A DNA stretch of 64,000 nucleotides. Origin: Bolinopsis microptera (lineage: Eukaryota; Ctenophora; Tentaculata; Lobata; Bolinopsidae). Within the stretch, counting starts at the first letter, position 1. Every line of letters starts with the position of its first letter. The stretch lies in contig NC_087080.1 in the NCBI RefSeq assembly GCF_026151205.1, forward strand, positions 3,327,096 to 3,391,095, written 5' to 3'. Position numbers and translations under genes: made by a program. This document shows, piece by piece, positions 11,401 to 23,400 of the stretch. The notes beneath the pieces were generated by a model. That model was not told where the DNA came from. It worked only from the letters and a program-made list of their open reading frames with translations, and searched no databases.

Positions 11401-14400
11401 ACTAAAGTGCAGCAGTTAGCAGCAGTCAGCAGCAGTTAGCAGCAGTTAGCAGCAGTTAGCAGCAGTTAGCAGCAGTTAGCAACAGTTTTATGCGTGTCTT
11501 TAGTCTCCCTGTGTCAACCACGTTAAAATAAACATTTTGTTCTGGAATGGCGGTGATCCAGATATCATAAGGACAAATTCATGAGGGGCACAATGAGATG
11601 AACACTAAAATTTCATTTCAATTATAGACAGTTCTCAAATTGAACTGCAAATGAGCGTATTAATAAAGTATCTGGTCAAAACCTGGCACAACTTAGCGAG
11701 TTTAGAAGGTTTGAGATGTTATTTGTGCTCCCTAGGGTCTCTACTTCAAAAAAAAATTGGGTGGATAATTTTTTATGTTTGTTTAAACCCGTGACCACGC
11801 CCTTTTTAAAGCGTGGGAAAATTTTCCCAAAATTATTGAAATTTGCCTATAATATTTGATGGGGGTCTCTAAATGGCTTGATATGATGCCATCAGTATTA
11901 CTAGAACATAATAAAATAAAATTTGGGTAAATAAAAGTGTAGTGGCACCCTGACCACGCCCATTTACACAATTTTTGGCGGAAAATTCGGAAAATTCGAA
12001 GTTGTTTACTCTAGCAGCAGGGAGGTGTTTAGTTTGTATTTAAACTGCTGAATCAAGTTAAATAGGTTATATAAGTAACTTAATTAAATTAATTGGGCAT
12101 GTTGAGCCATTAGTTCAGCCTTGGGGAACCACGCCCATATTTCATATTAGGCGCGTATGTGAGAAATTTAATTTATCTCAGCTTCTGAAGGCCGTAGAAA
12201 CTTAATTTTGGGCTTAAAATTACCGCAATATGTAAGTTTATATTGACACTATTAAGGTGCTGAAGCTCTCCAGGACTTACTTTTGGATAAAAATGAGAAA
12301 AACTGATATAATTTACTGAAGCGCATTAACAACAAAAAAAACTTCCCTAGCAGCTAGGTTAAGTCAAGTAGGCACATCAATGTATAAAGTTTTACTCGAC
12401 ACGGTCGAGTAAAATTCGTAAGGGCTAAAGGTCATTCTGGGCTAGAATAATTTGATTTTGGGTGCCCACGTTTATCAGTAGTCCAACCCTGGCCTAGGTA
12501 GTAAAATTTCTACATTGCCCTCAGGCGCAAATATAAGATTTTTCTATCCGTCTCAGCTCCTGAATATTGTAGGACTTTCAAGATAACCACAACAGCAGAA
12601 TGGCCATATTGATATTTATATACAAGCTATGAAGTAGTATGGGGTCTATAGTGCATAGTTTTTGAGATATTTATTTTTAAAACATGATTTTTAAATATAT
12701 CTTGCGCTTAAAAATACAACAAAGGTTCAAAACTACCGCATTTATGAACCAGCACCATCACTCATCAGCTCATCTTAGAAATCACAAACAACCCGCCGGG
12801 CAGCTATCTCTAGTTAAGCTCATTTCAGTACCCGTCGACTATAATATATGCCCACTTTTATGTCAGTACAACCTCATCTAGCAAAGTCCAGCTGAAGCAG
12901 GAGGCCGACTTCCAGGTCCCCCCATTATTAGGGGTCCCATGGAGATCAGATCATGTCACTAATCAGTGACGTATAATTAGTGATGTGATCCATCGGTAGA
13001 ATTTAACTGACCTAGAAATGGGCGAGATACAGGGTAGAGTTCACATGTCAACTCTGTATGTATCATAGCTGTGCATTAAGAAGTAAACATGATCTTTAAG
13101 ATTTGACCGCTCGACTCGTATATCACATAAGGGACGGGAGCTCTTGCTAAAGCTAAGGGGGGTTCTCGTATCTAGGGATGTCAGACGTACGTGCCAAAGA
13201 AATGCAACGGGAGTGAGCCGATCTGATGTCGAGCAAGTATTCTCTGAAATAACGTACTATATACAGACAAACTTGCCTAAGCTAATGTCTATAGTTAATT
13301 ATTTCGAGAAGACTTACTTTGGGTCAGTCATTGTGGACAGTGAGGTGAGGCTGCTCCCTGCATATCCCTTAAGAGTTATTAAAGAGCAGCAAGTCATTAC
13401 TGACTTGTTGTAATGACTCAAATCACATGTTCTGTAAATCATAGATGGTGGATCACATCACTAATTATGCGTCACATGACTAATTATACGTCATATGATC
13501 TGACCCATAATAATAGGGGGGCCTGGAAGTCGTGCAGCCGCTGAAGCTACTAACAGTTACCTCCAGCCCTATCCTAATATTAATTTTCCCTCCAATTCTA
13601 GCTCTTTCCAGTGACTTCAACTTCATTCTGATTTAGTGAAAAATCGTGTAAAATGGTGACAAATAGTGAATGATTTTGTTTCCATTGTAAAATTTCACCA
13701 TTTTCACAATTGTTCACCATTGTGACCCCCAGTTCTCTTCCGGTATTGGGATGGCCTGAGATGCTTATATCCTTTTCAGTAACCCTAACCCACTTGCAAT
13801 CTGTGCCAAGGCACTATACTCGTATACTAGTTGTAGGGGGTTAGTCCTACGGGCTACGAGCCAGGGAGTGTGAATCTTAGTGATTGGCCGACATTACCCG
13901 GTTCCGGTCCGGCAAAATGCGGCAAACCGTATCCTGTCTTTTCCGGTCCGGTGGCCAAAACCGTTGACCGGTCGGTTTCTAACCCTCTGCTCTATCCAGC
14001 GGCCACTGGAAGCCTACTATTCCAGTTCTTCTGCCAATAACTTCCTGCTCCATCCATTTGTGTTCTTCAAGTAACTTTATCATTTTCCAGCAACGAATGT
14101 TGCAATTTACTCTATCCATGTAATAGCATCAACATCCTACAATTAAAGCTCTTTAAAAATGTTCCAAAAATGATTACTTAATATGTGAAAGACCTCCAAA
14201 AGGTTGCTATAAAATTTAGATTTGTAGGATACTGGTGATAGCTAGCAGGCTAGAAGCTACAATTAGTTGAAGAGGGCAGCAACAGGGTAGAGTTGGAGCC
14301 TAGAGATAACTGAAGGTTGCTAAAACCGGAATTTACTTGTCACTTGATGAGATTGAGGTCAGTAGAAAGAGCTAATATTGGAGGGAAAGGATAATAGCAG

Positions 14401-17400
14401 AAGATAGCTAGAGCTGCAGTTAGCTAGTGCTGGAGTTTCCTAAATGAGATTGAGGTCGGTGGAAAGAGCTAGGAGGTTGTACTGACATAAAAGTGGGCAT
14501 ACAGGGTGAGTTGAAAATAGTGTGTAGATTGTAAAAATCGATAATGTTTTATGTATATTATAGTCAACGGGTATATTATAGTCAACGGGTACTGAAATGA
14601 GCTTAACTAGAGATAGCTGCCCGGCGGGTTGTTTGTGATTTCTAAGATGAGCTGATAGTGCTGGTACATAAATTCGGTAGCCCAAGATAAATGCGGTAGC
14701 CCAAGATATATTTAAAAAACATGTTTTAAAAATAAATATCTCAAAAACTATGCACCCCATACTGCTTCATGCACCCCATGTACTGCTTCATAGCTTGTAT
14801 AATGTATATAAATATGGCTATTCTGCTGTTGTGGTTATCTTGAATGTCCTACAATATTCAGGAGCTGAGATGGATAGAAAAATCATATATTTGCGCCTGA
14901 GGGCAGTTTAGAAATTTTACCACAGCTAGGACAGGGTTGGACTACTAATAAAAGTGGGCACCCAAAATCAAATTATTCTAGCCCAAAATGACCTTTAGAC
15001 CTTACGAAGGACACTGTGTCGAGTAAAAATATATACATTGATGTGCCTACTTGACTTAACCTAGCTGCTAGGGAAGTTTTTTTTGAAAAGGCCCATGGGT
15101 GAATATGGGTTAATGCGCTTCAGTAAATTATATCAGTTTTTCTCATTTTTATCCAAAAGTAAGTCCTGGAGAGCTTCAGCACCTTAATAGTGTCAATATA
15201 AACTTACATATTGCGGTAATTTTAAGCCCAAAGTTAAGTTTCTACGGCCTTCAGAAGCTGAGATAAAAATTTCTCACATACGCGCCTAATATGAAATATG
15301 GGCGTGGTTCCCCAAGGCTGAACTAATGGCTCAACATGCCCAATTAATTGAATTAAGTTACTTATATAACCTATTTAACTTGATTCAGCAGTTTAAATAC
15401 AAACTAAACACCTCCCTGCTGCTAGAGTAAACAACTTCGAATTTTCCGCCAAAAATTGTGTAAATGGGCGTGGTCAGGGTGCCACTACACTTTTATTTAC
15501 CCAAATTTTATTTTATTATGTTCTAGTAATACTGATGGCATCATATCAAGCCATTTAGAGACCCCCATCAAATATTATAGGCAAATTTCAATAATTTTGG
15601 GAAAATTTTCCCACGCTTTAAAAAGGGCGTGGTCACGGGTTTAAACAAACATAAAAAATTATCCACCCAAATTTTTTTTGAAGTTGAGACCCTAGGGAGC
15701 ACAAATAACATCTCAAACCTTCTAAACTCGCTAAGTTGTGCCAGGTTTTGACCAGATACAGGATTATATAGTAGTGCTGCTGTTTTTGTTTATTTCACAT
15801 CCTTCCACATACCTTCCTGTAGAGTAATGAGGTTACTCTTCCTGCTCCTATAGTTGAGATAGTTGGGCAGGGTGTTGTTAGCAAACTGTACCACCGAGTC
15901 CAATATGTTGATACTGAAATTAATGGTTAGTTAAATATGTTATAAATTTCACGATTTAAAGCTATATAATACGTTATTTATAAACACGAAGTGGATGTTG
16001 CTCTACCACTTCGACTTATGTTCCTTAAGCGCTTTTAAATACCGTTCACCGAACCTTGACTGAGGCTTTGTTAACAAGGTTTGGCCGGTAGAGGGTCCGC
16101 AGTAGTCCCATTACCTTAGTATTTCTGTACAACTACTACCAACACGAAGTTCATTTACAATTTACTTGGCAGTTTTTTGTTACCCTTTAGCGAGAATTTG
16201 ATTCTTGCACAGCCATTGTTCATCGCTGAAGTGCTGTTTATGCAATTAAACTCGGTATTCCGACTACTAAATCTGAATCAGGAATCTTCAATTTGAATAG
16301 CAACACTATTTTTGTGATATGGAATTTTGAAGTCTTCCCAACAAGAGAAAGCTGATCCCGCATGAGACTTTATCTGAAATATTAGATGAACTGGCACGCA
16401 GCGAATTTGATACCGCCAAATTCATCGACAAGAAGGAAAATCTAAACCACATACCATGGGTGAATAGTGTCTAAATACAATATGCTTGCAGCAAAGGAGA
16501 TGACCACGTGATAAACAATGAAATCACCAAGGCAACAGGCAACACGTACCTGCTAGCCATGTTCTTGAAGTCGGAAGTGAGCCAATTGTAGACTAACTGA
16601 TAAGTTCCAGGGTTGACGAGGTTACCGGCTGGTTTACCGTCCCGTCCCAGTACCACGTGGAGTAGGGGCCGCTGTAACAATCCGTCACAATACCTTGTCA
16701 ATAGTTGGGCTTTAGCTAAACTTTGTAGAAACTTGCAGGTTTAGCTGAGGAATGAGTGGTCCAAGCTTTGGTGCCTAATTAGGTGCCCAAGCTTTGGAAT
16801 TGACAATAAATCGCTTTTTTAGCATCGCAGTTAATTTGCCGTTTGTGCTCCAGAAAACAATAATTGTATAATTACAAACGCTCGTCTCCCACTAACCGTA
16901 TGCTCTTGTAAAACTTAACATCAAGATTCTTGGCACTCCCCCTCAGTTGCACAATCTGGGACCGCTCCGACGCGTCGAACGCTCCTGCAATTATAATTAA
17001 TTACTGTAATTACTGTTTCCGTAAAACTTTATGTTATGTCTTATTTATTTAATTAGCAGTGTCATGTTTTACTTGGCCCCAAACTTATTATCTCTAGAAT
17101 CACCTCCTGCAGAAGGCCCCGTCTAGACCATCTTAAACATATATTATTCAATCAATTATTAAAACCTAATTAAAACCATACCTAAAATTTAAGATAAAAG
17201 GTCCACGGATCTAAAATTGGCTTTTTGATCCTCGTATTATTTATTTCGTAAGGCTCACTTCTTTGTGAATAATTGCATTCACGCTCACATTCTAGAAAAA
17301 GCCACCGAATTTGATACGTGACCACCAGTAGTCACCAGACACCATATCTCCGCAAGCAATCCTCTTATCTCAACTTCCATTTAATAAGCAGGTACAACTC

Positions 17401-20400
17401 GATAACATTTCTGTATGACTAGTCTCGTTTTTCTGTGAACGTCACATTTTAAAACCATTTCAATTATCTCGTTTCAATTATCCCGTGTTATTTAAGCAGT
17501 TCCCTTTCTTTTCATTTTGACCTCCTTTCTTTATCTTTAAATTTAACTTCCTACAACATATTTATCCTGGTACACTTATAATAATTATCTTTAAATGTAA
17601 GTTCCTACAACATAATATATTATGATACACGTATAAATCTAAATACGCTGATTTCATACTTTGTAATATATGTTCTATGCCAATTATCTTTCTACAATAT
17701 TTTCCGATTGATGTCTCAGTCTTGAGAATGAGTCTTCCAGGACCTCTGGAAGACAACTGAACCCAATTGAACCTAGTTCCCACTAACCAATCAGCTTAAT
17801 TAGGGTTAGGGTTAGTCTAAATTGTCTTAATTGGGTTCAGTTGTCCGGTAAACACTAGTATAATGACTAATGAGGTATATTGAGATACTCCGTACCTTTA
17901 ATGTCAGAGTCTATCATGCTCTGCAAGTCATCTAACTCTTCTGCATCTTTGAAGTTGTGCACTACGATCACAGTGCTGTGCTTTAGCTTTTTAAGTAGCG
18001 CTAGAATGTAAACCTGCAAACATATCAAGTGGTAGGTTAATTGTTTACATTCTATTTTACTTGAGTGAACCATCATTACACTCAAAAATTCGGACCAACA
18101 GAATGTAATTATTATCCGTTTTTGGCAAGTGTCCATTTCTGTCGGTTATATTTCTAGCATAATTAATTAAGATGGTTACGTTGATGTCATGGTATACCGT
18201 TTAATCCAATAAATCATTGTTGTCCTGATAAAATCATCTCCAGAAAAACGTTTACCTGATCCATATATTGGAGCTGATTGACGACCACCAATATAGTGTT
18301 AGCCATGTGTACAATACAGTCCTCAATAAAGGCCTCAGTTGCTCTTCTGTGTCGGAGCTTACTCTCCATTGACTCACCTAAACAGCGAATTTGTTAGAAT
18401 TAGAAATGGTTTTAAACTTAAACTAGTGAAGTTATAAATTCATGAATATGAATGATTACTCTTTTCATCTGATCGGATCATCGAATGCTTTCTAATACGA
18501 ATTCAGGAAGAGGGTCGCTAGAATACGATCAAGGCAATTTAATTCTAAAATAACATTTATTTTTAAATCTACAATTTTATTTATTTATTTATTTATTTAA
18601 TATTGACCTGGTCCGATACTGACAGGAGTTTGCTTGCCGGCACTGTCCACCACGTACAGATTCAACTTGCCACCTGTTTCTGGTAACTTGATACTGATCC
18701 CTCTGGTATGTTACCTGGTTACCTGGTTACCTGGTTACCTGGTTACCTGGTTACCTGGTTACCTGGTTACCTGGTTACCTGGTTACCTGGTTACCTGGTT
18801 ACCTGGTTACCTGGTTATATTGACCTGGTCCGATACTGACAGGAGTTTGCTTGCCGGCACTGTCCACCACGTACAGATTCAACTTGCCACCTGTTTCTGG
18901 TAACTTTATACTGATCCCTCTGGTATGTTACCTGGTTACCTGGTTACCTGGTTACCTGGTTACCTGGTCACAGTGGGCCACCATGATAGTTTAGGCCAAA
19001 AATCGACTTTCCTTAAATCCCATTTTGTTTATCTCATCTCCTAGTAAATAGATATACACATAAAGTGCAAAAAACCGAATTGGAAAATATTTAAATGCTG
19101 AATTTTGGCAGCGCGCCAAATATAGAAATTTTTTTGACTGCCAAAAAAATCAATTTAAGCAGTGAAAATGGCCACTAAATCCCTGTGGCTCAGAAAAAAG
19201 GCCTAATAAGGTTTAATGATTATTTTGTTGCCTCCTAGAACAGTTTTGAATGATCTTTCTGGTGAAATAGGCCTTATCATGCCAATTGATTAGGAAAAAT
19301 TTACGCGCGGAGGCAAATTTTGACCCTCTTTTTCACCTTTTTTCAAGTCTTCAAGACCAGGAATAGTTGTTAGGGCCTTCTAGTGCCCACTAAAAACCAC
19401 TTTTATGTTTAAGTACTGACAATTTCCTAACAAATGCAACCAAGAATGGTTCTGGCTGGATCTGGCTTTCCATTTTATGAATTTTTAAAAATCCCCATTT
19501 GCTCTCATTTTGGTGTATTTTCCTGGCGCTAAATAAGCAATATTCTAGTAAAAGGGAGGGGTTGAGTGTGCACTTCGATGTATAGAGTTTTTTGATACTG
19601 AATCGGGTTAAATAGGTCATTTCTAACTCAAATCACCAAACGGCACATGTTGTGTCGCTATTCCCAACCCTGTGGGGGCCACGCCCATTTTTTTCATTAT
19701 GCGCATATATGGGAAATCTGTATCTCAGCTTCTGAAGGTCTTAGAGACTCAAACTTTGGCTTAAAATGACCGCAATGCACATGTTTATATTGACACTATA
19801 AAGGTCATGAAGGCCCAAAATGCTTACTTCTGGAAAAAATCCAGAAAAACTGATTTTCACTGGGGCGAGAGTGAAAAAAATCTACTCTAGAAGCTAATTA
19901 AAATTAAGTTTGCAGTTTGGTGTCTACAACTTATGGAGCGACACAATTCAGTTTCAGAAGCTCCTTCCAGCTATCTTATCTTATCCCCAAATGTATACAT
20001 ATAACCATCTCTTTGGTTACTTCAAACCATGTAAATAGTGGATTAAACTCCTGAAAGCGCGCGCGTTATGTGCGCGTGTTCGCGGGTTGGGGAGCATTGA
20101 ATTGGCCTCCTTTTACATAAAGTTGATCAAAAAACACCCTTCTCTGATCGTATTACCACTGGAAAAGATCATTCTGCACAGAATTCCGCATTAAACATCA
20201 ATTATAGGGATATAAAGGGTCTGCGTATGAAAAAGTTGAAAATTCGGAAAATTCAAAATATCGAAATAACTTTGTTTGTGATGACACTAGAGCTCTGAAA
20301 ATGTCTTTAAACGACTTTTTGGGCCATACAATCCTTAAGAACAGTATATATGGCCAATCAGACCATTCCTTCATGCCTAAACTATCATGACCCCCCTTCG

Positions 20401-23400
20401 CGGCCCACTGTGCTGGTTACCTGGTTACCTGGTTATATTGACCTGGTCCGATACTGACAGGAGTTTGCTTGCCGGCACTGTCCACCACGTACAGATTCAA
20501 CTTGCCACCTGTTTCTGGTAACTTTATACTGATCCCTCTGGTATGTTACCTGGTTACCTGGTTACCTGGTTACCTGGTTATATTGACCTGGTCCGATACT
20601 GACAGGAGTTTGCTTGCCGGCACTGTCCACCACGTACAGATTCAACTTGCCACCTGTTTCTGGTAACTTTATACTGATCCCTCTGGTATGTTACCTGGTT
20701 ACCTGGTTACCTGGTTACCTGGTTACCTGGTTACCTGGTTATATTGACCTGGTCCGATACTGACAGGAGTTTGCTTGCCGGCACTGTCCACCACGTACAG
20801 ATTCAACTTGCCACCTGTTTCTGGTAACTTTATACTGATCCCTCTGGTATGTTACCTGGTTACCTGGTTACCTGGTTACCTGGTTACCTGGTTACCTGGT
20901 TATATTGACCTGGTCCGATACTGACAGGAGTTTGCTTGCCGGCACTGTCCACCACGTACAGATTCAACTTGCCACCTGTTTCTGGTAACTTTATACTGAT
21001 CCCTCTGGTATGTTACCTGGTTACCTGGTTACCTGGTTACCTGGTTACCTGGTTACCTGGTTATATTGACCTGGTCCGATACTGACAGGAGTTTGCTTGC
21101 CGGCACTGTCCACCACGTACAGATTCAACTTGCCACCTGTTTCTGGTAACTTTATACTGATCCCTCTGGTATGTTACCTGGTTACCTGGTTACCTGGTTA
21201 CCTGGTTACCTGGTTATATTGACCTGGTCCGATACTGACAGGAGTTTGCTTGCCGGCACTGTCCACCACGTACAGATTCAACTTGCCACCTGTTTCTGGT
21301 AACTTGATACTGATCCCTCTGGTATGTTACCTGGTTACCTGGTTACCTGGTTACCTGGTTACCTGGTTACCTGGTTACCTGGTTACCTGGTTACCTGGTT
21401 ACCTGGTTACCTGGTTATATTGACCTGGTCCGATACTGACAGGAGTCTGCTTGCCCGCACTGTCCACCACGTACAGATTCAACTTCCCACCTGTTTCTGG
21501 TAACTTTATACTGATCCCTCTGGTATGTTACCTGGTTACCTGGTTACCTGGTTACCTGGTTACCTGGTTATATTGACCTGGTCCGATACTGACAGGAGTT
21601 TGCTTGCCGGCACTGTCCACCACGTACAGATTCAACTTGCCACCTGTTTCTGGTAACTTTATACTGATCCCTCTGGTATGTTACCTGGTTACCTGGTTAC
21701 CTGGTTACCTGGTTACCTGGTTACCTGGTTACCTGGTTACCTGGTTACCTGGTTACCTGGTTACCTGGTTACCTGGTTACCTGGTTATATTGACCTGGTC
21801 CGATACTGACAGGAGTCTGCTTGCCGGCACTGTCCACCACGTACAGATTCAACTTCCCTCCTGTTTCTGGTAACTTGATACTGATACCTCTGGTATGTTG
21901 GAACACGTCCGTTTTAAAGTTCGCTCCACAGAGTCGGGCTAAGAAGTGGGTCTTACCTCTCTTGAAGAGCCCCAACACAGCAACCTGGTTATTATTACTT
22001 CAGTTTAGTTCAAGTTTATTTGTTAGAGCTTTCACTGACGTTGAGGTGGAAAAAACAAGCCAATATCGAGTTTTGTAGCCACAATCGCCCCGGAATAAAG
22101 CAGTTTAGTTCAAGTTTATTAGTAGTTACTACTAATATATCCTAGCACAGGGATACACAGAAATGTTTAAAACTTTTGAAACTTCTGCAGCTGCATGACT
22201 TGTTAAATTTGGTAAAACGTGAAGAATCAACAAGCATGAACAACCAAGACATTCGTTTCCGAAGAAAAATATCTTTCCGGAGAAAAGATCTCGAAATAAG
22301 CCTAACCAATATAAAGTATAAACCAACAACAAGTGGCACTCACCACATGGCCCTCTGAACATTTCATTTCTGCAATGTCCTGCTCCATTTTGTGCACATC
22401 GTCCAGAAGAGTCTTATCCACGTACACGTTCCAACCTGATCATTTCTTGTAGTGACATCGAATAATTTTGATATTTTTAAACATTTCTGTTTCCTTCACA
22501 TATGGTTTAGCGATCGATGTGCTTTTTTGACTATATCAATATGGTAGCTATTGTTCGCGCGCCGAACATATTACTGATATTATTAATTAATAAAATTACA
22601 GCTTGTTGCTGTTAAAGCGATTATTGGCATATAATAGTAAAACGTTTGGGTAATTTAAGGTTGGGCTGAACTTGTGATTAATATTTTGTTTGTGTCGACT
22701 AACGAAGAAAGTTGACAGTGTTCAATCGTAAAACTAGATCTTAAAATCTTAATAAAGTTTTGTAATAGGGAATTTATAATATAAATTCCCTATTATGGAA
22801 TATTTTAATAATAATTTTATTATAATAAACAATGCATTCATGTTGCTGGTCACCAACAACCTAATGATTATAAATAATTATTAGACTTTTTTTCCGCAAG
22901 AGAATCGTCATTCGTCTGTGACGTTTATTCAGGTTAGCTGCTCTTGGTCCCATCGAAAAATACTGTTCCTAACCAAATTTAACGCTGGTCGAACAGAATT
23001 TAGAGAGATATGCCTTTGACATTTTAATTCAATTTTGAAAATTTAAGACTTAAAAAATCGTCAAGAAAACATCAAATAGATTCAAATTAATTATGTTTGA
23101 AAGATATCGGTTAGGTGGTCTAGTGGTTAGAGCTTCCACCATCTGCACAGAAGGTTCAGGGTTCGAAGAGTATAATCTAGTCTAAGGAGTAGCTAAGGAT
23201 CCATTAGATCTATGCGAAATTGCACATGATCTAAGTAATGTCTCCCCGGTCAACTCAGGTGAATGATCAGAAACGTGATTGAGGGTTAAAAGAGGAGGGG
23301 ACCTGCCAAAAGATCAGGAATTTTTTAGGGTACCCTCCTGTACATCTATATTGAAGAGTACTGTAAACATAGTACTATATACTATACTATCACTATGAAC

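Noticed and set aside
11783..11971. 62-aa frame (identical to 15456-15644)
   Set aside because: It occurs once in each arm of a palindrome, with no domain; duplication by inversion explains its conservation.
18634..18903. Plus-strand frames with LVTWLPGY repeats
   Set aside because: They read the antisense of the duplicated exon and the 8-bp repeat; the real coding sense is the minus strand.
23110..23185. Possible tRNA gene
   Set aside because: A- and B-box motifs are present but no full cloverleaf or acceptor stem closes; better explained as a SINE head.
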